From the NCBI GenBank assembly GCA_022447685.1, contig JAKVAO010000011.1, positions 1-52,367 on the forward strand: a DNA stretch of 52,367 bases, given 5' to 3'. The notes below the pieces were generated by a model. The model did no database searches and was not told the DNA's origin. It saw nothing but the letters and a program-made list of their open reading frames with translations. A program made the translations under genes and the position numbers. Positions 32,734-41,855 of this stretch are shown piece after piece. The DNA is from Candidatus Caenarcanales bacterium. GTDB lineage: Bacteria; Cyanobacteriota; Vampirovibrionia; LMEP-6097. Each line of letters starts with the position of its first letter. Position 1 is the first letter of the stretch.

Positions 32734-33582
32734 ATGACAAAGTCTGTAAAGTCCAATGTAAATTACATCCGTAGCTTGATTGTTTCATCAATTTACCATG
32801 CTGGCTCAGGACACCCAGGAGGTTGTCTTTCCTGTGTTGATATTGTTGATTATTTATATAGATATCATATGTCTTATTCTTTTCTGGATTGCGATAATGT
32901 ATCTAGGGATAGATTTATAATGTCCAAAGGGCACTGTGTCCCAACCATATACGCAGTTTTTTGCGATATGGAATATATTAGTTTAAGTGAGCTGAAAACT
33001 CTAAGGAAAATCAATTCAAGGTTACAAGGTCATAGTCACAGGGTCGCCTTTCCTCAGGTTGAAGTTAGTACCGGTTCTTTGGCGCAAGGCTTCTCTTTTG
33101 CTATTGGTGAGTCCTTAGGGTTGAAACTGCAAGGCTATTCAAACAATGTTTATGCAATGATTGGTGATGGGGAATTGCAAGAAGGACAGATCTGGGAAGG
33201 TGCAATGTTTGCTGCACATCATAATTTAGGGAACTTATGTACTATCGTGGATTACAATAAAATGCAGAGTGATGATTTAAATGAAAATATTATTAAGCTT
33301 GAACCATTACAGAATAAATGGGAGTCCTTTGGATGGAATGTATTTAACATTGACGGGCACAACCCTAATCAAATAAGAGAGGTTTTTTCTGCTGCTATGT
33401 CTAAAGAAAATCAAAAGCCAAGTGTTGTCATTGCACATACAATAAAAGGTAAGGGGGTTTCATATATGGAATCAATCCCTTCTTGGCACGGTAGTGTAAA
33501 GTTGACAGAAGAAGATTGTAGGAAAGCTTTGAAAGATCTGGAATGTACGGATAACGAAATAGAGGTGTTGATGAGTGCTTAG
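32734..33582 (+). CDS. Transketolase-like, N-terminal (ThDP-binding) subunit
   Basis: This 282-residue protein covers only the ThDP-binding half of a transketolase: HAGSGHPGGCLSCVDIVDYLY, MSKGHCVPTIYAVF, VSTGSLAQGFSFAIGESLG, and the ThDP motif IGDGELQEGQIWEGAMFA through VDYNKMQ. HTIKGKGVSYME closes the domain. It must pair with the next gene product. Transketolases move two-carbon ketol units between sugars. Split forms occur in secondary and glycan pathways. It overlaps the C-subunit gene by 8 bases. Confidence 0.92.
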   Translation: MTKSVKSNVNYIRSLIVSSIYHAGSGHPGGCLSCVDIVDYLYRYHMSYSFLDCDNVSRDRFIMSKGHCVPTIYAVFCDMEYISLSELKTLRKINSRLQGHSHRVAFPQVEVSTGSLAQGFSFAIGESLGLKLQGYSNNVYAMIGDGELQEGQIWEGAMFAAHHNLGNLCTIVDYNKMQSDDLNENIIKLEPLQNKWESFGWNVFNIDGHNPNQIREVFSAAMSKENQKPSVVIAHTIKGKGVSYMESIPSWHGSVKLTEEDCRKALKDLECTDNEIEVLMSA

Positions 33583-34543
33583 ATCACCAGACTTAGTAGG
33601 TAAATCACAAGATTCTTTGAGAGAGGCGTTTGGTAAGAGTTTGATTCTTTTAGCAGAAGATTACCCTTCTCTAGTAGTATTGGATGCTGATGTCGCTGGT
33701 GGAACTGGAGTACATCATTTTAGAAAAAATTTTCCAGATAGGTTTATACAATGTGGCATTGCTGAACAAAATATGATTTCTGTCGCAGCAGGAATGGCTG
33801 AAACAGGATTAATACCAATTGTTACAACATTTGCAGTTTTTCTTTTAAGAGCGTACGAGCAAGTAAGACTATCAGTAGCATATTCACAAATGAATGTTAA
33901 ATTAGTTGGCAGTCATTGTGGCTTGGATGTTGGTCCAGATGGTGGCTCAGCACAATGTCTAGAGGATATAGCAGCATTTAGAGCAATACCAAATATGTCT
34001 GTTATAGTTCCAGCAAGTCCTATTGAGATTAATCAAGCTACAAGGTTTATCATTGAACATAAAGGTCCCATATATATGAGATCTGGTAGAAGTCCTTTGG
34101 AAGAATGTTTAGATAACTCCTATAAGTTTGAATTTGGAAAAGGTAAGTATTTATCAAGAGGATCTGATCTAACTATTATCAGCTGCGGTGTTTGTACTGG
34201 TAGGTCTATTCAGGTGGTAAAAGATCTTAAAGAGTTAGATATAAATGTAGAGTTGATTAATATGTCAACAATCAAACCTATTGATCAGAAAATTATTATT
34301 GAGTCGGCGAAAAGAACATCTAAAGTTGTGACTGTTGAGGATCATAGTATTATAGGAGGCTTAGGTAGTGCTGTTGCAGAAGTGCTTTCTGAATATCATC
34401 CTACTCCATTAAAAAGAATTGGTGTTAAAGATACTTTTGGTGAGTCTGGAGAACCAGATGAACTTGCTTGTAAATATGGGATTGATCAAGTATCAATAAA
34501 GAATACTATTATTAATTGGTTGAAAAATGAGACTAAAGGATAA
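33575..34543 (+). CDS. Transketolase-like, C-terminal subunit
   Basis: This 322-residue protein is the pyrimidine-binding and C-terminal half of a transketolase. VLDADVAGGTGVHHF comes first, then the catalytic Glu in FIQCGIAEQNMISVAAGMA. AYSQMNVKLVGSHCGLDVGPDGGSAQ and a C-terminal domain with VVTVEDHSIIGGLGSAVAEV follow. The GTG start is inside the end of the N-subunit gene and preceded by AGAGGTG. With the 32734 product it should form one ThDP enzyme. Confidence 0.92.
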   Translation: MLRSPDLVGKSQDSLREAFGKSLILLAEDYPSLVVLDADVAGGTGVHHFRKNFPDRFIQCGIAEQNMISVAAGMAETGLIPIVTTFAVFLLRAYEQVRLSVAYSQMNVKLVGSHCGLDVGPDGGSAQCLEDIAAFRAIPNMSVIVPASPIEINQATRFIIEHKGPIYMRSGRSPLEECLDNSYKFEFGKGKYLSRGSDLTIISCGVCTGRSIQVVKDLKELDINVELINMSTIKPIDQKIIIESAKRTSKVVTVEDHSIIGGLGSAVAEVLSEYHPTPLKRIGVKDTFGESGEPDELACKYGIDQVSIKNTIINWLKNETKG

Positions 34544-35279
34544 ATTAGCATTTGTTACTGGTGGGACACGAGGAATTGGAAAAAGTATAACTCTTAGATT
34601 ACTTCAAGATGGAGCCTGTGTTGTTGCAACCTATAATCAAGATTCTTCAGCAGCTGACGATTTGAAAAAATATGCTGAGACCATGAACTTGGCAGATAGT
34701 TTGAAAATCCTTAATATGGACGTGTCCAAAAGAGATTCTGTTCAAAAGGTTATGAAATCTGTTAATGCTAATTATCAAAGAATTGATATTTTGGTTAATA
34801 ACGCGGGGGTAAATAAGCCTACAGATTTTGATGAAATTACTGATGAGGATTGGGATTGGGTTATGAATGTTAACCTGAGGGGACCTTTTATCTGTACCCA
34901 GGAGGCTTTAAATTTATTAAAGGCTTCAAAGTCTGCCTCAATAATTAATATTGGTTCAGTAAGTGGACAGTATGGTGGTCCAAGAACCGCTCACTATGCA
35001 GCGAGTAAAGCTGGGTTGATTTCCCTTAGTCAAGTATTTGCTAGATTCTTATCTGATTATAATATCCGAAGTAATACTGTCGCAGCAGGTTTGATTGAAT
35101 CTGAGATGGCTGCTAGTGGTCTAGCCTCAGCTGCAGTAAGTTCTGTTACAAAGTCAATTTTATTAGGGCGGCTTGGCTCAAAAGATGAAGTTGCGAATCT
35201 GGTATCTTTTTTGGCATCTGATGAAAGTTCATATATCACTGCCCAGACGATTAATGTTAATGGAGGACTATATTTTTAG
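34527..35279 (+). CDS. Short-chain dehydrogenase/reductase (FabG-like)
   Basis: This 250-residue classical SDR has VTGGTRGIGKSITLRLL (cofactor loop), VNNAGVNKPTDFDEI, INIGSVSGQYGG with the catalytic Ser and HYAASKAGLISLSQ with Tyr-x3-Lys. SYITAQTINVNGGLYF is at the end. It likely reduces a keto group on a sugar or short acyl intermediate with NAD(P)H. It overlaps the transketolase C gene by 17 bases, so it belongs to the same pathway. Confidence 0.9.
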   Translation: MRLKDKLAFVTGGTRGIGKSITLRLLQDGACVVATYNQDSSAADDLKKYAETMNLADSLKILNMDVSKRDSVQKVMKSVNANYQRIDILVNNAGVNKPTDFDEITDEDWDWVMNVNLRGPFICTQEALNLLKASKSASIINIGSVSGQYGGPRTAHYAASKAGLISLSQVFARFLSDYNIRSNTVAAGLIESEMAASGLASAAVSSVTKSILLGRLGSKDEVANLVSFLASDESSYITAQTINVNGGLYF

Positions 35280-35281
35280 CA

Positions 35282-36442
35282 ATGTCAATAATTCTCAACA
35301 TTCCTACAAAGGTTTACTGTGAGCCTAATCTATCAACTTTACTGTTTGAGTTATTAAGGTTATATGGTAAGAGGGTTTTAATAATAGTTGATTCCTATTT
35401 GTATGAGAAACTAGATAGTCTTCTACCAGATGTATTTTCAGATAATGAATTATTTTTACATGTTGAAAAATGTCCCCTGCATGAGCCTAAGACAGGTTAT
35501 ATCGATAATCTAACGAACTCATTAAAAGCTCAAGAATGTTTTTCTGTTGTTCTCGCTATTGGTGGTGGCAGTTCAATGGATTTAGCGAAAGCATTAGCTA
35601 TATCTTTAAGGAATGAAAATGAGATTTGGTCTTATGCTAATCTTTCTAATAGACCACCCCTTGATATTGATATTGACCCATTGCCAGTAATAGCTGTTCC
35701 TACTACTGCTGGAACAGGATCTGAAGTAACTCCTTACTCTGTTTTATCTAATTCAGATACTGGACAGAAGGGTACTATTCAGGACCCTAAAATATTCCCG
35801 CAGGTTGCTATTATTTGCCCTGAGTTATATGTGACACTCTCAAAAGAATTAACTGCATTAATTGCTATGGATGCATTTGCACATGCGTTTGAATCATATT
35901 TTAATTGTTCAAAAGAATCTCCAATCGCAGAAGCTTTCTCTATAACTGCTATAGATTTGATTTTAAGTAACTTACTTGAGTTGTACCATGACCCATGTAA
36001 TCAAAATTTGAGAAAAGTAATCGCTCAAGCTTCCATGTATGCAGGTCTAGCAATCGCTCATAGAGGGACCTCTGTTGCACATGCCATTGCTGAAACACTT
36101 GCAAGTAAAGTGAATATATCCCATAGTCAATCAGTTTCAATCTCAACAATTCCAGTTCTCAAGGCTTCACTTAAAGATAATGATTTCTATGGTAAATTGG
36201 GAAATTTGTCAAATAGATTATTAATACCCAAATCTAAATTCCTGGATAATTTGGAAAATATTTATTCTTCACTTAATTTAAATAAATCCTTAGCTAGTAT
36301 TATTAATATTGATTCAATAGATTCTTTACCTGATAAGGTAATGGCAAGTATTATGGAATATAAGTTTAGACCTTTAAAACAACACCCTATTCAATTTACT
36401 GAATCAGAGTTGTTTGAAATAATTAAAGAGGTATTAATCTAA
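35282..36442 (+). CDS. Iron-containing alcohol dehydrogenase family protein
   Basis: This 386-residue protein has a Rossmann-like half with AIGGGSSMDLAKALAI and VPTTAGTGSEVTPYSVLS. A metal-binding helical half has AMDAFAHAFESYF (Asp and His ligands), VAHAIAE and ISHSQSVSIS (the other His ligands). All four expected ligands seem present. Family members reduce or oxidise small polyols and aldehydes; related folds include glycerol-1-phosphate dehydrogenase and cyclase-type sugar enzymes. Stop and start overlap by one base with the next gene (TAATG). Confidence 0.88.
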   Translation: MSIILNIPTKVYCEPNLSTLLFELLRLYGKRVLIIVDSYLYEKLDSLLPDVFSDNELFLHVEKCPLHEPKTGYIDNLTNSLKAQECFSVVLAIGGGSSMDLAKALAISLRNENEIWSYANLSNRPPLDIDIDPLPVIAVPTTAGTGSEVTPYSVLSNSDTGQKGTIQDPKIFPQVAIICPELYVTLSKELTALIAMDAFAHAFESYFNCSKESPIAEAFSITAIDLILSNLLELYHDPCNQNLRKVIAQASMYAGLAIAHRGTSVAHAIAETLASKVNISHSQSVSISTIPVLKASLKDNDFYGKLGNLSNRLLIPKSKFLDNLENIYSSLNLNKSLASIINIDSIDSLPDKVMASIMEYKFRPLKQHPIQFTESELFEIIKEVLI

Positions 36443-38241
36443 TGTCAAAATTACGTAATTCACTAGTAAACGAAAATTTGAGTCCTGAATATCTGAAAGA
36501 TTTAGATATGGATCAGCTTGAGGAATTCTGTGCTCAAATAAGAGAACAATTGATTGAGATTATCTCAAAGACTGGTGGACATATTGGTGTTAATTTGGGG
36601 GTAGTTGAGCTTACTGTAGCTTTGTATTATGTTTTTGATTTATTAGAAGATTCTATTGTGTGGGATATTGGACACCAGGTTTACATTCAAAAGATGCTAA
36701 CAGGAAGGACGAATCTTTTAAGAGAGATAAGAAAGAATGGTGGATCACCTGGTTATGCATTTAAAGACGAGAGTCCCTTTGAAAAAGTAACTTCAAGCCA
36801 TGCAGGGGCTTCTCTATCTTTGGGGCTTGGGATTGCATTAGCTAAACAAAAAAAGAAAGATAATTCCATAAGTATATCAGTAATCGGAGATGGTTCACTT
36901 GTTGAAGGGGTTGCTCAAGAGGCTTTGAACCATTTAGCTGTTGAAAAGTCTAAGCAATTAATAGTGTTGAATGATAATGAAATTGCTTTGGATGATAACT
37001 TTGGAGGCATTCACGAATATCTTTGTTCACGTAAATTGAATACTGATAAAAATGAGACTTATTTTAGTTCACTTGGCGTTTCATACATAGGACCAATTGA
37101 TGGTCATGATGTTAGGTTATTAGTGCATGAGTTTGAAAAAATTAAGAAAACTATTAGTGAACCAACTATTCTTCATATTAAAACTGAGAAAGGTAAGGGG
37201 CTTGAATTTATGGCAGATAATAGTCCGGTAAAAATTCATTGGAATTTTCCTTTTGACCCTAAAACTGGAGAAAATACAGAAAGTCCAAAGGCTGCAAATT
37301 ATGCGAAGTTTGCAGGTGCTGCTATTGATGAATTATTGTCTGATGAAGAACAAGCGATTTTAATTACTCCTGCGACACTACAAAACTCTGGCATTTATCA
37401 AGTCCACCAAAAACACAAATCTAAAAGTTATGATGTTTCTTTGGCTGAGCAGCATGCATTAACATTGGGGGCTGGGTTTGCACTTGAGGGAGTTAAGCCG
37501 ATTGTTTGTTTTGAAGCGACTTTTTTTCAAAGATCTTTTGACCAAATTTTACATGATGTTTGTGTTAATAATCTTCCTCTATTAGCTATATGTGCTAGGT
37601 CTGGTCATACTGGCTTAGACCATTTAACTCACCATGCTTTGAATGATATATCTTATTTAAGATCTGTACCTAATTTGAATATTAAGATGTCAGCTACTAG
37701 TGAACACCTGAAAAATCTTATTAAGAACGAGTTTTATAGCCTATCTGCTCCTACTTTGATTTTATATCCATATGCAAACGCTTTGGATGATGTTCTTAAT
37801 GAGGATATTTTTGATATAAATCTAGACCCTCAAGAAAAAATTGAGGAGGACTTTATACTGATATTAAGTACAGGAGCACAAAATAAAAATGCAGAAGCTC
37901 TTAATAATAAGCTTGTAAAAACTTCCAATATTTTAGCTAAGCATGTTGTAATTACCGAGATTGTGCCTTTGAACCCAAGTGTTGTTAACTTAATTCAGAA
38001 AGCAAAATATATCATTACTCTTGAAGAAGGTTATTTAGAGGCAGGCTTTGGATCAATGATTTTAGAAAACATTGATAACTTTAATTCAAATGCAAAGCTC
38101 CATAGAGTTGGTTTCAAAAAAGAGTTTATTCTTCATGGTACTAGAGACTATATTTATAAGAAATACAATTTAGATTATGAGTTCGTTCATAATGAAATAA
38201 AATCTAAGTGGGGAGATATATTCAATAATGCCACTTGCTAA
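36442..38241 (+). CDS. DXS-like ThDP enzyme
   Basis: This 599-residue protein resembles 1-deoxy-D-xylulose-5-phosphate synthase: QIREQLIEIISKTGGHIGVNLGVVELTVAL, WDIGHQVYIQKMLTGR, SSHAGASLSLGLGIALAK, VIGDGSLVEGVAQEALNHL with NDNEIALDDN, then DVSLAEQHALTLGAGFALEG, where Glu activates ThDP. DXS proper is usually 620-640 residues. The surroundings (transketolase, dehydrogenases, glycan genes) argue for a dedicated role rather than isoprenoid synthesis. It likely makes or transfers a 1-deoxyketose unit. It is coupled to the dehydrogenases on both sides. Confidence 0.85.
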   Translation: MSKLRNSLVNENLSPEYLKDLDMDQLEEFCAQIREQLIEIISKTGGHIGVNLGVVELTVALYYVFDLLEDSIVWDIGHQVYIQKMLTGRTNLLREIRKNGGSPGYAFKDESPFEKVTSSHAGASLSLGLGIALAKQKKKDNSISISVIGDGSLVEGVAQEALNHLAVEKSKQLIVLNDNEIALDDNFGGIHEYLCSRKLNTDKNETYFSSLGVSYIGPIDGHDVRLLVHEFEKIKKTISEPTILHIKTEKGKGLEFMADNSPVKIHWNFPFDPKTGENTESPKAANYAKFAGAAIDELLSDEEQAILITPATLQNSGIYQVHQKHKSKSYDVSLAEQHALTLGAGFALEGVKPIVCFEATFFQRSFDQILHDVCVNNLPLLAICARSGHTGLDHLTHHALNDISYLRSVPNLNIKMSATSEHLKNLIKNEFYSLSAPTLILYPYANALDDVLNEDIFDINLDPQEKIEEDFILILSTGAQNKNAEALNNKLVKTSNILAKHVVITEIVPLNPSVVNLIQKAKYIITLEEGYLEAGFGSMILENIDNFNSNAKLHRVGFKKEFILHGTRDYIYKKYNLDYEFVHNEIKSKWGDIFNNATC

Positions 38242-39223
38242 TCTTTCTGCACAGATCGTTTCTCCAAGGACATTTGAACTTGTTGAATCTCAAATTAATT
38301 CTATTGAAGAAGACGAGGTTCTTATTGAAGTAATCTCTTGTGGTATTTGTTCCTCTGAGATGCCAATTTACACTGGTGACTTGATTGGTACAGCAGGTGT
38401 TTCATTTCGTTATAAAGAATACCCCGCAAAACTAGGTCATGAAGTTGTTGGTACTGTCATTGATGTTGGTAAAAAAGTAACTCGCTTCAAAACTTCTGAT
38501 ATAGTTACAGGTCTAACTTATAGTGGAGCAGGATTCGCAAAATATTTTGTTGAAAAGGAATCAATGCTTTGTTCAATCAATGGTTTAAGTGCTCCTGAGT
38601 ATATTTTAGGTGAACCATTGATGGCTACAATTAATATTCTCAATAATATCAATTTTGAACTTGGTGATACTGTCTCCATTATCGGTGATGGGTTTATGTC
38701 TTTGTTGCTTATCTCAGCTCTTAGACACTATCCTTTGGATAAAGTATTTGTATTTGGGCATCACGAATCTAAGCTAGATATAGTTAGAAGTTATGGTTTC
38801 AAGCATGTTGTAAACTCTAAGCAAAAAGATCCATGGCAATATGTTATGGACCATACTAAGGGAGCTGGAGTTAATGTGAGTATAGAATATGCTGGTAATT
38901 CAGATGCATTAAGGTTAGCAGCCTCTATTACAAAAGCTAAAGTCAGGTCAAAATTAGTGCTGGCTTCAGCGTATGATAATAATATGCCTTTTAGTATTGG
39001 TAATTATTTGCAAAATAGAGCTCCTGTGATTATCCCCGCATACCCCAATCAATCTAAAGATAAATTGAAAGACTTAGAGCTTGGTATATGGGCTTATAAA
39101 AAAAATATTATTGAAATTAAGTCTTTAATTACTCATGAATTTACTCTGGATGGTTTAAATGACGCTTACAAGTACATCACAGAAAATAGAGATAAATATA
39201 TTAAAGGTATTGTAAGAATTTAA
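38228..39223 (+). CDS. Zinc-type medium-chain dehydrogenase
   Basis: This 331-residue protein has the catalytic zinc ligands SCGICSSEMPIYTGD and LGHEVVGTVIDVG, and the Rossmann loop VSIIGDGFMSLLLIS. The four-Cys structural-zinc loop is missing; the segment reads TGLTYSGAGFAKYFV. The group includes sorbitol-, threonine- and ribulose-phosphate-type dehydrogenases. It starts 14 bases before the end of the DXS-like gene. A role in reducing a keto-sugar from the ThDP steps is a reasonable guess. Confidence 0.87.
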   Translation: MPLANLSAQIVSPRTFELVESQINSIEEDEVLIEVISCGICSSEMPIYTGDLIGTAGVSFRYKEYPAKLGHEVVGTVIDVGKKVTRFKTSDIVTGLTYSGAGFAKYFVEKESMLCSINGLSAPEYILGEPLMATINILNNINFELGDTVSIIGDGFMSLLLISALRHYPLDKVFVFGHHESKLDIVRSYGFKHVVNSKQKDPWQYVMDHTKGAGVNVSIEYAGNSDALRLAASITKAKVRSKLVLASAYDNNMPFSIGNYLQNRAPVIIPAYPNQSKDKLKDLELGIWAYKKNIIEIKSLITHEFTLDGLNDAYKYITENRDKYIKGIVRI

Positions 39224-39228
39224 GGAGG
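39222..39228 (+). promoter_or_regulatory. Ribosome binding site fixing a TTG start
   Basis: AAGGAGG lies 7 bases before the TTG at 39236, with no ATG nearby in the frame. It settles the start of the KpsC-like gene as TTG. Confidence 0.75.
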
Positions 39229-39235
39229 CTCAATA

Positions 39236-41047
39236 TTGCAAGAAAAGAGTATTAATGAAGATATTAATATTGAGCAATTTTTTGGAGAAAACCCTGAAGT
39301 CTTTTATAAGTATAAGCAACGGATTGGGGAATTACACAATTTTAATTGTTATGAGTTAGAAGTAATTAAATTTTTAGGATACATTGAAAAGCAAGATCAA
39401 AATTCTAATTTAGCCAAAAACTTGAAAGCAGAAACTCATTCACAGCTTCAGTATATTTTAGAGAAGTATAGAGAAGGTTTAAAAAATAAACTTATGTCTT
39501 TATTGCGTATTTATGAAATTACCTCTAAAGATTCAGCACTTGCTAAGGTTCAGATGGGTAATGAAATATTTTCTTCATTCAAAAATATTTTTTTATATGG
39601 GCAATATGGTCCTACGATTGAAAAGCTTGCTTTTCTATGGAGTGATTTAGATCATTTTCTGAGGATTGACGAATCAATAGAGTATATTCTTCCAGATCTC
39701 CATTTTCCTTTATATTTGTATTGGGGCTTGCCTAAGCTATCATCATTACCAAACCAATTGAGTTTTCTCGATTTTGTAAGTTCTAAATCTGATCAGAATT
39801 TATGTAAGTTTGTCTTTGTTGAATCTGGACCATTATTTTCTTCTACCCTTGAAGAAAATAGTTCTGGTCTATCATTTGTTCTTGATGATAGGGCACATTA
39901 TTTTGATGCATCCGAAGCAACAAGGTTGGAAGATATCTTGAATAATGCTGTATATGAAGAATGTGATTTGATCCAATCAAAAAAATTCATTGGAAAAATA
40001 ATTGAAAACTGTATATCAAAATATAATCACCAAGAGATATCTGATATAAGGATTGGGAGCGAAAATACTAAAAAAGTATTAGTTATAGATCAGACATTTG
40101 GAGATCAATCTATAAATAAAGGTTTGGCTAGCAGGAAAACCTTTGAATATATGTTGAAAAGAGCTATTGAAGATAATCCAGGTGCTGAAATAATTATCAA
40201 AACACATCCAGATCAACTTGGAGGATACTTTGATGAATATGACTTCCATAATATGAACAATGTTCATGTTGTTGACTATTCACTAAACTCAATTTCTCTT
40301 ATAAAGTTTGTAGATAAAGTGTATGTTTGCTCCTCACATGTTGGTTTTGAAGCACTTATGTGTAAAAAAGAAACGCATGTCTTTGGTATTCCTTGGTATT
40401 CAGGATGGGGGATCACTATAGATTATCAAACTTTGGCAAGAAGAAAACAAAGTAGAACTCTTGAAGAGCTTTTTTATGCTTTTTATTTGCAATATGTCTA
40501 TTATGTAGACCCAAAAACTAGGAAGAAATCAGATTTAGAATCAACTTTAAACTATATTTTAAAGACGAGAAAACTGGGAGCAGAAAGTTATAGGAATAAT
40601 GATCCATTAGAAATTTACTTGGATGAATCTAAAAAATCTCTCAAAACTATAATTAAAGACTCAAAAAAAACTCTAAGAATAGCTATATGGGGTGCAAATA
40701 AATTTAGTCGAGATATTATAGATTTTCATAAAAAATCAAAGTTTTTTGAAATTACTGCTTGGGTGGATAGCCAATATTATTCTAAAAAAATTGATAAAAT
40801 TCTTTTATCTTCATTGAATCAAGAAAAAAAAATGAAGGAAATGATTTTAACTTTCAATAATAAATCTAATGATTTTGATACTACTTATAGAAATTTAAAT
40901 CTAGATCCAGTTGAAAAGCTCTTAGAGATTGATTTTGATTATCTTTTAATAGCTAGTGAGTCATCCAAGCAAGAAATTAAAGATTCGTGTAAAAATATGT
41001 TTAAGGAATTAAATAAAAAAATGAATTTTAGTGTATTAATGATGTAA
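39236..41047 (+). CDS. KpsC-like transferase with extra N- and C-terminal domains
   Basis: The middle (about 275-440) of this 603-residue protein matches the capsule Kdo-transferase KpsC/KpsS family: KKVLVIDQTFGDQS, SRKTFEYMLKRAIEDNPGAE, IIIKTHPDQLGG (HP motif), HVGFEALMCKKETHVFGIPW and SGWGITID. RRKQSRTLEELFYAFYLQYV and VDPKTRKKSDLES follow. KpsC proper has two such modules; here there is one. Residues 1-260 are unassigned and residues about 475-600 look like a Rossmann-type unit (LRIAIWGANKFSRDII, ITAWVDSQY). It ends the transketolase operon and may transfer Kdo or a related acid. Confidence 0.8.
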   Translation: MQEKSINEDINIEQFFGENPEVFYKYKQRIGELHNFNCYELEVIKFLGYIEKQDQNSNLAKNLKAETHSQLQYILEKYREGLKNKLMSLLRIYEITSKDSALAKVQMGNEIFSSFKNIFLYGQYGPTIEKLAFLWSDLDHFLRIDESIEYILPDLHFPLYLYWGLPKLSSLPNQLSFLDFVSSKSDQNLCKFVFVESGPLFSSTLEENSSGLSFVLDDRAHYFDASEATRLEDILNNAVYEECDLIQSKKFIGKIIENCISKYNHQEISDIRIGSENTKKVLVIDQTFGDQSINKGLASRKTFEYMLKRAIEDNPGAEIIIKTHPDQLGGYFDEYDFHNMNNVHVVDYSLNSISLIKFVDKVYVCSSHVGFEALMCKKETHVFGIPWYSGWGITIDYQTLARRKQSRTLEELFYAFYLQYVYYVDPKTRKKSDLESTLNYILKTRKLGAESYRNNDPLEIYLDESKKSLKTIIKDSKKTLRIAIWGANKFSRDIIDFHKKSKFFEITAWVDSQYYSKKIDKILLSSLNQEKKMKEMILTFNNKSNDFDTTYRNLNLDPVEKLLEIDFDYLLIASESSKQEIKDSCKNMFKELNKKMNFSVLMM

Positions 41048-41091
41048 CTAGTAATGGGATTGGTTTTGCTGCTTTGATGTTGTGCTTTAAG

Positions 41092-41752
41092 TCAAATGAT
41101 TTTACTAAAAGGCCAATTGACTTCATCTATATTTCCTTCAAGACCTTGAGATATATGCATTGGCCAGTAATCGTATAATGTTTCTAAATCACCAATATCC
41201 ATTCTAAGTTCTGGTAGTTCTAGAAAGCTTTTTTGAACAAAAGCAACTACGTTATAGCCTCTAGTGCAGAAATGACCATTTCTTATATCAAAGCCAGATA
41301 GTAATAGATTGTACATTAGTTGTCCTAAATTCCATCCAGTTGATAAGTGTCCTCCCACTACTAACGATTTATATGGAGGTACAATTACAAATAGCCATCC
41401 AGAATCTGATAGATGATCTCTTGCTTTCTTTAGAAAGAATCCAGGGTTTTGAGAATGTTCTAATACATGACAAGCCCATATTGAATCAAAATTTTGATTT
41501 TCAAAATCGAAGTTTTCAAAAAGTCCTTCTGTAAGATTAATGTTTGTATTTTCTTTGATTTGACTTGGTAATTCATAGGAATCTATATCGAGCCCAATAC
41601 TTGTAACTTTGCGTCCGTTATTAGCAAATAATAAACTTGCTCCTCCATTACCAATACCAATATCTAAACAAGTTTTGAAATTTAATTCTAAAGCACATTG
41701 TGCTAACTCATACGTGTTTTTTACACTGAAATATTTACTGCTGCTTATCCAT
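41092..41752 (-). pseudogene. SAM methyltransferase with a disrupted 5' end
   Basis: The minus strand is open from 41754 to the TGA at 41092 and encodes a clear class I methyltransferase: CLDIGIGNGGASLLFA, SIGLDIDSYEL, FDSIWACHVLEHSQNPGFFL, LSDSGWLFVIVPP and a C-terminal GFDIRNGHF. No ATG, GTG or TTG occurs in this frame before a GTG at 41358, deep inside the domain. An ATG at 41752 is one frame off and runs into TAA after five codons. One base change there would give a normal start, so this is a frameshifted gene, a sequencing error, or a gene using an unusual start. Confidence 0.7.
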
Positions 41753-41855
41753 CGTTACACTTTTTAGAGTAACATGAAATCAGTCTAGAAAAGTGGATCC
41801 CAATCGTTTAAATTCTAACTAGTGCTAATATTTTTTAGGGGTTGTTAAATTTTTA

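Noticed and set aside
36442..38241. Naming the DXS-like gene dxs for isoprenoid synthesis
   Set aside because: Its place in a tightly coupled glycan operon and its shorter length argue for a dedicated paralogue. This cannot be decided without the rest of the genome.
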